64,000 nucleotides of DNA. It comes from HGM04593 sp045660825. Lineage in GTDB: Bacteria; Bacteroidota; Bacteroidia; Bacteroidales; Bacteroidaceae. The position numbers and the translations under genes were made by a program. How positions within the stretch are numbered: position 1 is the stretch's first letter; every line of letters begins with the position of its first letter. A model generated the notes under the pieces. The model ran no database searches. It was not told the origin of the DNA and saw nothing but the letters and a program-made list of their open reading frames with translations. Location of the stretch: assembly GCA_045660825.1 (NCBI GenBank), contig JAZREN010000045.1, positions 141,815 through 205,814 of the forward strand, read 5' to 3'. Positions 17,676-26,304 of this stretch are shown piece by piece.

Positions 17676-18481
17676 TGAAGAATTTTACGAAAGAAAAAAT
17701 AATCGGTATTGCCGGCACTGTGCTTGTACACGTGGCTTTGGCTTTGCTGTTGTATTTTCTGGTATTGGATAAGCCGCCTGTGCCTCAAATGGAAAAGGGT
17801 ATCGAGGTGATGATGGGGTCTGATATGGAGGATGCTGCAATGGCGCAGTACAACGAGGTACCCCAGGTGGTTTCTCAACCTAAGCCTGTGGAGCCGCTCC
17901 CTGTCACACCCGAGGAGCCGCTGATAACACAAGATAGCGAAGAGAGCGTTGCCTTGCCCGAGGAACCGAAGGAGAAGCCAAAGAAGCAGGAGAAGACCCC
18001 CGAACAGATACAGAAGGAAAAGGAGGAGGCCGAGCGCAGGGAACAGGAGCGCAAGGAAGAGGAGGCCCGCAAGGCGGCCGAGAGTTCTATTGCCAATGCT
18101 TTCAACAAGGGTAGCCTCATGAGCAAGAAGGGTGAAACCGACAAGAATGAGGCTTCGAAAGGTTCAGTGCAGGGTAATTCCGACGAAGGACAACCCGAAG
18201 GTGTGGGTGTTTCGTTCAGTCTTGAGGGACGCAGTCCCGGAAAGGACGGTATTACCAAACCGAAAGAGAAATTGCAGGCAAGGGGTAGGGTTGTGGTGAA
18301 TATAACTGTTGCTCCTGACGGAAAGGTGATTTCTGCCGGCATAAATCCGGCGAAGACCAATACCGCCGATTTGAAGTTGCGTGAGGCTGCATTGAAGGCT
18401 GCAAGAAGCACAATTTTCAACAGTATTGCCGGTGTTGATAACCAAGAGGGTACAATTACCTATAATTTTGAATTGAGATAA
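17675..18481 (+). CDS. TonB-like energy-transducing protein
   Basis: A 268-residue protein with an N-terminal transmembrane anchor (~10-30, AGTVLVHVALALLLYFLVL) carrying the conserved His of TonB proteins. It has a long Pro/Glu/Lys-rich periplasmic spacer (~55-140) that ends in a charged helix (QKEKEEAERREQERKEE). The C-terminal domain (~200-268, RVVVNITVAPDGKVI ... TITYNFEL) is TonB/TolA-like. Together with exbBD it forms a complete energisation module. The start at the ATG in TGATG (17675) is preferred over GTG 17672. Whether it serves TonB receptors or a Tol-like role is not certain. Confidence 0.85.
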   Translation: MKNFTKEKIIGIAGTVLVHVALALLLYFLVLDKPPVPQMEKGIEVMMGSDMEDAAMAQYNEVPQVVSQPKPVEPLPVTPEEPLITQDSEESVALPEEPKEKPKKQEKTPEQIQKEKEEAERREQERKEEEARKAAESSIANAFNKGSLMSKKGETDKNEASKGSVQGNSDEGQPEGVGVSFSLEGRSPGKDGITKPKEKLQARGRVVVNITVAPDGKVISAGINPAKTNTADLKLREAALKAARSTIFNSIAGVDNQEGTITYNFELR

Positions 18482-18482
18482 T

Positions 18483-19028
18483 ATGAACAAAGTATATGTT
18501 TTTCTTGCCGACGGCTTTGAAACCGTTGAGGCATTGGCACCGGTTGATGTCATGCGTCGTGCCGGTTTGGATGTGGTTACAGTTTCCATCATGGGACGTA
18601 AGGAGGTGCTGTCGGCACAGAATGTCACAGTAGTTGCCGACGAACTCTATGAGAACGTCTGTTTTGCCCAGGCCGATGCGTTGGTGCTCCCGGGTGGCGG
18701 TGTTGGTACCGATAACCTGTCGGCTCATGAGCCTTTGCGTGCATTGCTTGTAGACGCGTGTTCACGTGGCTTGTTGGTTGCTGCAATATGTGCAGCTCCA
18801 ATGGTGTTCGGACGCATAGGTATTCTCAACGGCAAGAGGGCTACATGTTATCCCGGATGTGAGGGTGACCTCTTTGGTGCCGAGTATACAGCAAAGGCGG
18901 TTGAACAGGATGGCAATATAATGACAGCCTGTGGACCGGGTGCATCGTTCGATTTCGGCTTTGCCATTGTAAAACATTTCTGTGGCGCAGGTGTCGTAGA
19001 GACATTGCGCTCTCAAATGCAATTCTAA
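18483..19028 (+). CDS. DJ-1/PfpI family protein (YajL/DJ-1 subgroup)
   Basis: A 181-residue Rossmann-like protein with the nucleophile-elbow Cys103 (AAICAAPMV) and the conserved acidic partner Glu16. The N-terminal stretch PVDVMRRAG is strikingly conserved with human DJ-1. Family members act in oxidative and carbonyl stress (glyoxalase or deglycase activities have been reported and are debated). It follows the tonB-like gene by one base and precedes ispD by 14, so it lies inside a longer operon. A role in redox stress is inferred from the family only. Confidence 0.9.
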   Translation: MNKVYVFLADGFETVEALAPVDVMRRAGLDVVTVSIMGRKEVLSAQNVTVVADELYENVCFAQADALVLPGGGVGTDNLSAHEPLRALLVDACSRGLLVAAICAAPMVFGRIGILNGKRATCYPGCEGDLFGAEYTAKAVEQDGNIMTACGPGASFDFGFAIVKHFCGAGVVETLRSQMQF

Positions 19029-19042
19029 AAAAGAGACATTTT

Positions 19043-19738
19043 ATGAAAAGATATCTTATTGTCGTTGCAGGCGGCAAGGGATTGCGCATGGGCGGTGAGA
19101 TGCCAAAGCAGTTCCAACTCCTGGGCGGCAAACCGTTGGTCATGGTAACCCTTGAGCACCTGAATGCCATAGACCCCGCTATGCAACTTATTCTGGTGCT
19201 CCCCGAACAGCACATTGAACTGTGGAAACAGTTGTGCAAGGAATACTCTTTTGCAGTGCCTTTGATTCTTGCCCAGGGCGGTTCAACACGTTTCCACTCT
19301 GTGCAGAATGGTCTGGCACAGGTTGATGATATTGAAGATGCGCTTGTAGGTGTGCATGATGGCGTGCGTCCTTTTGTTTTGCCCAAAGTGCTTGACGAGT
19401 GTTTCTCTCGTGCATGGGTCGATGGCGCAGCCATTCCAATGATTGATCTGCAGGATAGTCTGCGTCACATTGTCGGCTATGACGCTACCGAGGTGGTGCC
19501 CCGCGACAGGTATCGTCTTGTGCAGACACCGCAGGTGTTCAAGCTTTCATTGTTGCGCCGTGCTTATGAACAGCGTTTTGTAGAGAGTTTTACCGATGAC
19601 GCGTCGGTTGTTGAGGCACTTGGCGAGAAGGTCTCAGGCGTTGAGGGTAACCGCGAGAATATAAAGATTACAACACCGTTTGACATGCTTGTTGCCAAGA
19701 CATTGATCGAATGCTGGACATCACAACAAGGGATATAA
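19043..19738 (+). CDS. ispD: 2-C-methyl-D-erythritol 4-phosphate cytidylyltransferase
   Basis: A 231-residue nucleotidyltransferase that attaches CMP to methylerythritol phosphate in the non-mevalonate isoprenoid pathway. The N-terminal nucleotide loop VVAGGKGLRMGGEMPKQF contains the Arg and Lys that bind CTP. VHDGVRPFV and FKLSLLRRAYE are further IspD signatures, and length is typical. Its end overlaps recG by 28 bases, implying translational coupling. The preceding step of the same pathway, dxr, is at 27.7-28.8 kb in this window. Confidence 0.95.
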   Translation: MKRYLIVVAGGKGLRMGGEMPKQFQLLGGKPLVMVTLEHLNAIDPAMQLILVLPEQHIELWKQLCKEYSFAVPLILAQGGSTRFHSVQNGLAQVDDIEDALVGVHDGVRPFVLPKVLDECFSRAWVDGAAIPMIDLQDSLRHIVGYDATEVVPRDRYRLVQTPQVFKLSLLRRAYEQRFVESFTDDASVVEALGEKVSGVEGNRENIKITTPFDMLVAKTLIECWTSQQGI

Positions 19739-21810
19739 AATTTCTGCCGGGCGTGGGCGAACAACGTGCCACGCTGCTGAACAGGGAACTGGGTATACGT
19801 TCCCTGTATGACTTGTTGTACTATTTTCCTTATAAATATATCGACCGCAGCCGTGTGTTCAAGGTGAGCGAGCTTGGCGGCCAGTTGCAGCATGTGCAGC
19901 TGTTGGGCGAGATACGTTCGTTCGAAGAGATGGGCGAGGGCGCCTCGCGACGTCTTGTGGGGCATTTCACCGATGGCACTGCGTTTGTTGACCTTGTGTG
20001 GTTCCGTGGCATAAAATTTGTAAAGAACAGGCTGAAACTGAACACAAGGTACGTTGTCTTTGGCAAACCGTCGATGTTCAACGGCAGGGTGAACATTGCT
20101 CATCCCGATGTTGATGATGCTTCACTTCTGAAACTCGACACCATGGGTCTGCAGCCCTATTACAATACCACTGAAAAGATGAAACGCAGTGGCTTGAACT
20201 CCACTGCCATGCTGAAGCTTGTGCAGAACCTGTTCGCGCTGCTTTCTGCACCTTTACCCGAAACACTTTCGGCTGATATTGTGCAGAAGAACGGGCTCAT
20301 GTCGCTCGATGACGCCTTGCGCATTGTGCATTTCCCCCGCAACCCCAAGGAGTTGCAACTTGCACAGTACAGGCTTAAATTCGAAGAACTGTTCTACATT
20401 CAGCTCAATATCCTGCACTACGCCAAAGAGCGTCAGATGCGTTATTTGGGTCACCGCTTTGCAAAGGTGGGTGATATGTTCAACCGCTTCTATAATGAGC
20501 AGTTGCCGTTCCAGCTCACAAATGCGCAGAAGAGGGTTGTGAAGGAGATACGTGCCGACGTGGGTAGTGAAAGGCAGATGAACCGTCTGTTGCAGGGTGA
20601 TGTGGGTAGCGGAAAGACGCTTGTTGCGCTCATGTCAATGCTACTGGCGAAGGACAACGGCTACCAGGCCTGCATGCTTGCACCGACAGAGATTCTTGCC
20701 GAACAGCATTTCGCTACCTTGCGTCGAATGCTGGGCGCATTGCCCGTGAGGGTGGAACTGCTCACCGGCAGCACAAAGACAAAAGATAGAAATCCGCTGT
20801 TCGAGGCGCTTGAGAATGGTGAAATCGATATTCTTGTAGGCACGCATGCCGTGCTCGAGGATAATGTCAACTTCCGCAATCTTGGTCTTGTGGTCATTGA
20901 CGAGCAGCACCGTTTCGGCGTTGTCCAGCGCGCCAAGATGTGGGCAAAGAACACTATTCCGCCACATATACTTGTGATGACGGCAACTCCCATTCCGCGA
21001 ACATTGGCAATGACGCTCTATGGCGACCTCGATGTCTCTGTCATTGACGAACTGCCTCCGGGACGCAAGCCTATAACAACATCACATATATTCCGTAACC
21101 GCATAGATAGTCTTTACTCATTCATCCGTTCGCAGATAAACGAAGGACGTCAGGCCTATATTGTCTATCCTCTTATAAATGAGAGTGAGAAACTCGATCT
21201 CAAGAACCTTGAAGATGGCTACAAACAATTGTGCAATATTTTCTGCGACTATAAGTTGAGCAAGTTGCACGGCAAGATGAAGCCCAAGGAGAAGGACGAG
21301 GAGATGCGTCGTTTTGCATCGGGAGAGACCCAGATACTTGTCTCTACAACTGTCATTGAGGTGGGTGTGGATGTTCCTAACGCCTCGGTTATGGTCATTG
21401 AGAATGCCGAACGTTTCGGACTTTCGCAGCTTCATCAGCTACGCGGTCGTGTGGGACGTGGAGCATCGCAGTCCTATTGCATACTGGTTACCGACTATAA
21501 ACTCTCCGAGGATACCCGCAAGCGTATGGAGATAATGACATCGAGCAACGATGGTTTTGAGATTGCAGAGGCCGATTTGAAGTTGCGTGGTCCCGGTGAC
21601 ATGGAGGGCACACAGCAGAGCGGAATAGCTTTTGACTTGAAAATTGCCAACCTTGCCCGCGACGAGCAGTTGCTCAAGTTTGTCCGCGAGGTCGCACGCG
21701 GAGTGGTGGCTGCCGACCCGCAATGCAACAGCGACCTTTATCGTGTTGTGTGGGAACGCCTGCGCCGTATAAAGAGCATGAACAACCGCAATTGGGGCGC
21801 AATTTCATAA
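19711..21810 (+). CDS. recG: ATP-dependent DNA helicase RecG
   Basis: A 699-residue superfamily 2 helicase that remodels stalled forks and Holliday junctions. The N-terminal wedge/OB region occupies ~1-230. The helicase core follows with Walker A GDVGSGKT (~296-303), DEQH box (397-400), TATPIPRTLAMT, and C-terminal motifs including VIEVGVDVPNAS and QLRGRVGRG (motif VI). The end carries the RecG-specific domain (DLKLRGPGDMEGTQQSG). The ATG at 19711 lies within the ispD 3' end, giving the overlap. Confidence 0.96.
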   Translation: MLDITTRDIKFLPGVGEQRATLLNRELGIRSLYDLLYYFPYKYIDRSRVFKVSELGGQLQHVQLLGEIRSFEEMGEGASRRLVGHFTDGTAFVDLVWFRGIKFVKNRLKLNTRYVVFGKPSMFNGRVNIAHPDVDDASLLKLDTMGLQPYYNTTEKMKRSGLNSTAMLKLVQNLFALLSAPLPETLSADIVQKNGLMSLDDALRIVHFPRNPKELQLAQYRLKFEELFYIQLNILHYAKERQMRYLGHRFAKVGDMFNRFYNEQLPFQLTNAQKRVVKEIRADVGSERQMNRLLQGDVGSGKTLVALMSMLLAKDNGYQACMLAPTEILAEQHFATLRRMLGALPVRVELLTGSTKTKDRNPLFEALENGEIDILVGTHAVLEDNVNFRNLGLVVIDEQHRFGVVQRAKMWAKNTIPPHILVMTATPIPRTLAMTLYGDLDVSVIDELPPGRKPITTSHIFRNRIDSLYSFIRSQINEGRQAYIVYPLINESEKLDLKNLEDGYKQLCNIFCDYKLSKLHGKMKPKEKDEEMRRFASGETQILVSTTVIEVGVDVPNASVMVIENAERFGLSQLHQLRGRVGRGASQSYCILVTDYKLSEDTRKRMEIMTSSNDGFEIAEADLKLRGPGDMEGTQQSGIAFDLKIANLARDEQLLKFVREVARGVVAADPQCNSDLYRVVWERLRRIKSMNNRNWGAIS

Positions 21811-21827
21811 TAAATCCGTAAAAAGCC

Positions 21828-21856
21828 TTGTATTCCGTTTATTTTTCGTACATTTA
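21828..21856 (+). promoter_or_regulatory. candidate promoter for ndk (TTG-N18-TACATTTA)
   Basis: A -33 TTG at 21828-21830 and a near-consensus -7 at 21849-21856, with spacing of 18. It lies 45 bp before the ndk start, in the 90-bp gap after recG. Confidence 0.5.
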
Positions 21857-21900
21857 CGGAAACCGTGAATATTTTGTAAATAATTAAACTATATCATATT

Positions 21901-22374
21901 ATGGAAAAGACACTTATTCTAATCAAACCCAATGCCATACAACGTGGTCTTATGGGTGATATCATTACACGTTTCGAACGCAAGGGCTTGCGCTTTGCAG
22001 GTATGAAAATGCTGTTTATGACCGATGAACTGGTTGCCGAGCATTATGCTCACCTGGTTGAGCGCCCATTCTATCCATATCTGAAGGCTTCAATGCAGGC
22101 TGCTCCACTTATTGCGTGCTGTCTCGAAGGCGCCGAGGCTGTCGAGACTGTGCGTCAGATGGTTGGTGTTACCAATTCACGCCGCGCTCTCCCAGGTACA
22201 ATCCGTGGCGATTTCTCTATGAGTGGTGAGCAGAATGTTGTGCACGCATCGGATTCTGTTGAGAATGCCGTGGTTGAAATCAACCGTTTCTTCAAGCCCG
22301 AAGAGTTGTTCGACTATCAGTCGGCCGTGACCTGTTTTGAGTATGGTGGTGAGGAAACCCTTAAATTCAAATAA
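21901..22374 (+). CDS. ndk: nucleoside diphosphate kinase
   Basis: A 157-residue enzyme that transfers the gamma phosphate between nucleoside di- and triphosphates through a phosphohistidine. The active-site His115 lies in the hallmark NVVHASDSVENA, and the N-terminal EKTLILIKPNA and ALPGTIRGDF are canonical. It is slightly longer than the E. coli enzyme (143) through a C-terminal extension, which is common in Bacteroidales. It is followed 3 bp later by an M23 peptidase gene. Confidence 0.96.
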   Translation: MEKTLILIKPNAIQRGLMGDIITRFERKGLRFAGMKMLFMTDELVAEHYAHLVERPFYPYLKASMQAAPLIACCLEGAEAVETVRQMVGVTNSRRALPGTIRGDFSMSGEQNVVHASDSVENAVVEINRFFKPEELFDYQSAVTCFEYGGEETLKFK

Positions 22375-22377
22375 CAG

Positions 22378-23241
22378 GTGAAGGGGTTTTTAAAATCATT
22401 GGCTTTTGCGCTTCTGTCTGTTGTTGCTGTTGGAGTGCAGGCGCAGGACGTGGCATCGGACCCGGTATCTCTGTACAGACCTACAGAGGTTGTGGATACC
22501 GTGGCGCCGCATTTTATGCTGTTGAACGAGGATAATATTATCCCATCGGATGAGATGTATCCAACCTGGACCAACTCTGTAGTGCACTACAACTCGGTGA
22601 TGCCCGATTCGTTCAGGATTGATTTGCGCAACTATGCGATGCCAACGCTGAGCACAAAGATAACCGATATTTTTGGTTATCGTCCCAACCGTCGTCGCTT
22701 ACATCAGGGAATGGATATAAAAGTCCAGACAGGCGACACCATCTATGCTGCTTTTGACGGCAAGGTGCGCATAACAAGTTATCAGCGTCGTGGTTATGGC
22801 TATTATGTGGTAATACGTCATAATAATGGTATTGAGACGCTCTATGCCCATCTTTCAAAAAGGCTTGTGAATGTGAACCAGAATGTGAAAGCCGGTGAAC
22901 CGATAGGTCTTGGTGGTAACACAGGACGCAGTTCGGGTTCACACCTCCATTTTGAAACAATTCTCATGGGCAAGAGCATTGACCCTGCACTGATGTTCGA
23001 TTTCAAGAATCAGAGAATGACCGGCGAGAGTTACATGTATCGCAAACCAGGCACCAAGTATATTGAGAACGGAAAGGTGAAGATTGCCGGCCCCGAGAAG
23101 AAATACCATAAGGTGAAGAGTGGCGATACGGTTGAAAAGATTGCGCGAAAGTATGGTGTGTCGCAAAAACGTATCTTTGAACTCAATGGTTTGAAATCGA
23201 ATTCAATAATACGTCCGGGCCAGCAGTTGCGCTATCAGTAA
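22378..23241 (+). CDS. M23 family peptidase with C-terminal LysM domain
   Basis: A 287-residue secreted cell-wall endopeptidase. The signal peptide is MKGFLKSLAFALLSVVAVGVQA. The peptidase domain (~90-205) has Zn ligands His109 and Asp113 (HQGMD), the catalytic His158 (YAHLS) and His189/His191 (HLHF). A LysM peptidoglycan-binding module occupies ~242-287 (KSGDTVEKIARKYGVS). The start is a GTG at 22378; no ATG fits the signal peptide. Because the active-site set is complete it is expected to be catalytic, unlike EnvC/NlpD activators. Probable role: peptidoglycan remodelling or septum cleavage. Confidence 0.92.
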   Translation: MKGFLKSLAFALLSVVAVGVQAQDVASDPVSLYRPTEVVDTVAPHFMLLNEDNIIPSDEMYPTWTNSVVHYNSVMPDSFRIDLRNYAMPTLSTKITDIFGYRPNRRRLHQGMDIKVQTGDTIYAAFDGKVRITSYQRRGYGYYVVIRHNNGIETLYAHLSKRLVNVNQNVKAGEPIGLGGNTGRSSGSHLHFETILMGKSIDPALMFDFKNQRMTGESYMYRKPGTKYIENGKVKIAGPEKKYHKVKSGDTVEKIARKYGVSQKRIFELNGLKSNSIIRPGQQLRYQ

Positions 23242-23256
23242 TCCTCTATAGAAGTT

Positions 23257-23628
23257 ATGCGGACACTCCTCGCTGTAACCATTGCTCTTCTTTTGTCCTG
23301 TGGTACTGTGCTTGCAACTCCAGCCATGGCTGTAAAAAGTAATGTTGCAGTGGCCGAAAACATCCTTGACAAGTTGATAGCCTTGGTAAAGGAGTACACC
23401 GGCAGGGTTGAGGCTGCTACCTCAATGGAGGAACTTGACACTGCCTATCGGGCTTTCAAACAGGAGATGGCAGAGTTTACAGAGAGGCATGCTGACGAGA
23501 TTGCTTCATTCGACAAGAACCTGACAACTGAAGAGATTGAAAAATACAAGGTCGCGTTTGTAACTGCAATCAAGCATTTTGAAAAATCACTTGAGAAGAA
23601 AGCAATGCAGTTTTTGGGAGAATTCTGA
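23257..23628 (+). CDS. small secreted helical protein, function unknown
   Basis: A 123-residue protein not assigned to a family. It has a signal peptide (MRTLLAVTIALLLSCGTVLA) and a mature part of ~100 residues predicted almost entirely helical and amphipathic (DKLIALVKEYTGRVEAATSMEELDTAYRAFK shows the heptad spacing). There are no cysteines in the mature part. It follows the M23/LysM gene by 15 bp and is closed by a strong terminator, so it is probably the last gene of the ndk-M23 run. A periplasmic chaperone- or binding-type role is possible but unsupported. Confidence 0.65.
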   Translation: MRTLLAVTIALLLSCGTVLATPAMAVKSNVAVAENILDKLIALVKEYTGRVEAATSMEELDTAYRAFKQEMAEFTERHADEIASFDKNLTTEEIEKYKVAFVTAIKHFEKSLEKKAMQFLGEF

Positions 23629-23648
23629 ATGACGTCTTTATATTATAC

Positions 23649-23685
23649 AACTAGAGCCTCATGAATAATTCATGGGGCTCTAGTT
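23649..23685. terminator. bidirectional intrinsic terminator
   Basis: A 17-bp stem (AACTAGAGCCTCATGAA with TTCATGGGGCTCTAGTT, one G-U) and 3-base loop, between convergent genes ending at 23628 and 23698. Confidence 0.85.
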
Positions 23686-23697
23686 GTGTCTGTTGTT

Positions 23698-25050
23698 TTA
23701 TTTCTTTTTACCGCAATATTGCCCTTTCAACTTTATGTCAATACCTAAGAACTCCATGATTGTCAAAGGAATGTCTGTGTTGTCAATGACACCATTGAAC
23801 CTGTCGGCTCCCTCGCCAATGGCAAACAGGGGAACAAATGTGCCCGAGTGGTTGCCGCTCGCCCATGAGATGAGCGCCTTGCGGTTAAGGTCATAGATGG
23901 CATCGTAGGCAATTCTGTTTGCAAGGTCGTGGGTCATCTCCACAGCATCGTTGGCGCTGTGGTTGCCGCGTGGCTCAACGCCAACATTCTTCTTTACCAT
24001 TTCATTGACTTTGCCCCATGTGGTTTCCTTGAGGCTTTCAAGCATTGCAACAAGGTTGTCGACGCTTACCTTCTGCAATTCAAGTACCTTCAGGTCGAGC
24101 TTGTACTGGCCTGTGTAGCCAAGAACAATACCACCGGTCTCGTGGTCGGCTGTAACAATGATGAGAGTCTCGTCCTTGTGTTTCTTGTAGAACTCATATG
24201 CCTCCTCAATGGCAGCGTTGAAATCGAGCACCTCGTGAATCATTGTTGCTGCATCATCACTGTGCGATGCATAGTCAATCTTGCCACCTTCAACCATCAT
24301 GAAGAAACCCTCCTTCTTGTTTTTCTTGCTAAGGAAATCAATGCCGGCCTTTGTAATCTGTGCAAGGGTGAGATCGTCCTTTGTGCGGTCGATTGCATAA
24401 GGAACCTCCTCGGCAACGTTCTTCTGGTAGAGCATCATCTTCTCGGCTTTCTTGGCTTTTGACTTGTAGTCGTCATATCCGCGTGCAATTGTGTAGCCCT
24501 GCTTCTCGGCTCTGTCATAGAGGTCGTTGCGCTGCTCGGTTGTGCACTTTGCGTCACCTCCGGCATAGAAGTCATAGTCGGTCTCCAGCATCCACTGTGC
24601 AATCTCGTTGTAGTTGTTGCGGTCTACGTTGTGGGCATAGAATGCTGATGGGGTTGCATGGTTGATGCATACGGTGGTGGCAATACCCACAGCCATGCCG
24701 GCGTTCTTTGCATCAAAGGCGACGCTGTAGATGTCATTGCCCTCGGCATCTTTTCCAATACGGCCGTTGCAGGTCTTGTAACCGGTTGAGAGTGCTGTGC
24801 CCGATGCGGCAGAGTCTGTCACGCCGTTGCTTGCCGAGAATGTGGTGACAAACGCGCTCTCGGGGAACTGTGTGAATACCAGCTTTTGTGGGCGGCCTAT
24901 CACACCCTGCAATTCTCCAAGGTATAGTTCTGTAGCAAGGACATGCGAAGGTCCCATACCGTCGCCTATGAAATAGAATATATACTTTGGCTTTGCAAAA
25001 CCTGTTGCCGTTACGAGTAATAACAACAGTATTCCTAAAATACGTTTCAT
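23698..25050 (-). CDS. alkaline phosphatase (PhoA superfamily), exported
   Basis: A 450-residue periplasmic metallo-phosphomonoesterase releasing inorganic phosphate. It has a signal peptide (MKRILGILLLLLVTATGFA). Metal-binding Asp30 is in FIGDGMG, and nucleophile Ser80 in TDSAASGTALSTG (the DSAAS signature). Later metal ligands are in EGGKIDYASHSDDA, TADHETGG and GNHSANDAVE. The set is complete and length is typical. It is the last gene of the minus-strand run after the serpin. No phosphate-responsive box was identified. Confidence 0.94.
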   Translation of the reverse strand: MKRILGILLLLLVTATGFAKPKYIFYFIGDGMGPSHVLATELYLGELQGVIGRPQKLVFTQFPESAFVTTFSASNGVTDSAASGTALSTGYKTCNGRIGKDAEGNDIYSVAFDAKNAGMAVGIATTVCINHATPSAFYAHNVDRNNYNEIAQWMLETDYDFYAGGDAKCTTEQRNDLYDRAEKQGYTIARGYDDYKSKAKKAEKMMLYQKNVAEEVPYAIDRTKDDLTLAQITKAGIDFLSKKNKKEGFFMMVEGGKIDYASHSDDAATMIHEVLDFNAAIEEAYEFYKKHKDETLIIVTADHETGGIVLGYTGQYKLDLKVLELQKVSVDNLVAMLESLKETTWGKVNEMVKKNVGVEPRGNHSANDAVEMTHDLANRIAYDAIYDLNRKALISWASGNHSGTFVPLFAIGEGADRFNGVIDNTDIPLTIMEFLGIDIKLKGQYCGKKK

Positions 25051-25071
25051 ATCATTAATGTTTTTCTTTGA

Positions 25072-26304
25072 TTACTTTATTGTCGGGTTGCCCACCTTGC
25101 CTGCAAACAGCACCTCGTTGCCACTGTTCTTTACTATTGCATATATGAATGGGCGGTCAAAAGTGATGACCTCAATCTTTGGTGGTCTCATTGAGAGTAA
25201 TCCTGCGACAGCCACAGTTACAGCTGCAGCCTCTGTTCCCTTTTCGTTTACATTAATGTAGGTCTTCTGTACGACATCGCTGATGTAAAGAGCCTCGTCT
25301 GATATGCCACCGAACTGCGCCTTGCCGCCGAAAGCTCTCTTGATACCCAGGTTGGCAAGTGTGTTTTTAAGGCTCATGCCAAAATCTGTTGTGAACTTGG
25401 GCAGTGAAAGGCATACATCCTTCACCTCCATGTTTTTGAGGAATGTATCAAAATCCTTAGCCACATATTCTGCAGCCTCATCGCATTTCACGCCTTCGCC
25501 GGGCAAAATGAACAGCATGCTGTATCCGCCCTGTAGGTTTTTTGTGACCATGGAGACAACATCGTCCTTGTAGAACTGTTCGTTAGAACGCATCATCATC
25601 ATGGGGACTTCAATCTCCTCGCCCCTCTCTGTGGTGAACTTCTTGTCTGTTGTGTTGCGCTCCTGGAATGGCTTGCTCCATGCCGCCTTCAGGTAGAGTG
25701 CATTGATAAGGAGCATTCTGTCGCTCTCTGTAAAGCGGTCGAGTATTGTCGGTATCTTGCCGTTGGTGTTTTCGTTACACCAATCATTGACACGTTTGAC
25801 AGTCTCTTGGTTGAACTCTGCGCTTTCAACAAGCGCATCAAAATATTCTTTGTTTGTGTCAACAAACTTTTGCTTTACTTCAAAACCTTCTTTAATCCAG
25901 ATGGAATTTGCAATTCTCACGTCACCATGTTCGTTCCAGACGGTCTTTTCGGCAATATCATCCAATAGTCTGCGGCCCTTTATGTTGGCACTGTCACCAA
26001 GTTGCATGACATCGAGAATCTCTGTTCTGGTCTTGCCTTCGGCACCACCAGCAGCCATAGCCATTGCAAACTGCGCACTCAGTGGCGAAAGGCAGATGTT
26101 CTCCTTGTCCATTTCCCTACACGCCTCGCCAAGCAGCTCACCCCAAAAGGAGTTGCTTGCATCAACAGTATTGTCAGTTATGGCAATACCGGTTATGCTG
26201 TTCTCAAGGTCGCCGGCCTGCGTTGTAGCCTCAACCTTGTTTCTGGTGGTGCCACACGATGCAATGCCTGCAATCAATGCAAAATATAGTGCTTTCTTTA
26301 TCAT
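25072..26304 (-). CDS. serpin (serine protease inhibitor), predicted lipoprotein
   Basis: A 410-residue suicide-type protease inhibitor. A lipobox (GIASC, Cys17) predicts lipid anchoring. The serpin fold is complete through the C-terminal FDRPFIYAIV and GKVGNP motifs. The reactive-centre-loop hinge E354-KGTEAAAVT fits the inhibitory consensus (small residues P15-P9), and by loop length P1-P1' is predicted at Leu370-Ser371. That would suit chymotrypsin- or elastase-like proteases. Bacterial serpins occur in gut and oral Bacteroidales (miropin of Tannerella is the known case). The start overlaps the rseP stop (TGATG), so translation is coupled. P1 assignment is inference. Confidence 0.93.
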   Translation of the reverse strand: MIKKALYFALIAGIASCGTTRNKVEATTQAGDLENSITGIAITDNTVDASNSFWGELLGEACREMDKENICLSPLSAQFAMAMAAGGAEGKTRTEILDVMQLGDSANIKGRRLLDDIAEKTVWNEHGDVRIANSIWIKEGFEVKQKFVDTNKEYFDALVESAEFNQETVKRVNDWCNENTNGKIPTILDRFTESDRMLLINALYLKAAWSKPFQERNTTDKKFTTERGEEIEVPMMMMRSNEQFYKDDVVSMVTKNLQGGYSMLFILPGEGVKCDEAAEYVAKDFDTFLKNMEVKDVCLSLPKFTTDFGMSLKNTLANLGIKRAFGGKAQFGGISDEALYISDVVQKTYINVNEKGTEAAAVTVAVAGLLSMRPPKIEVITFDRPFIYAIVKNSGNEVLFAGKVGNPTIK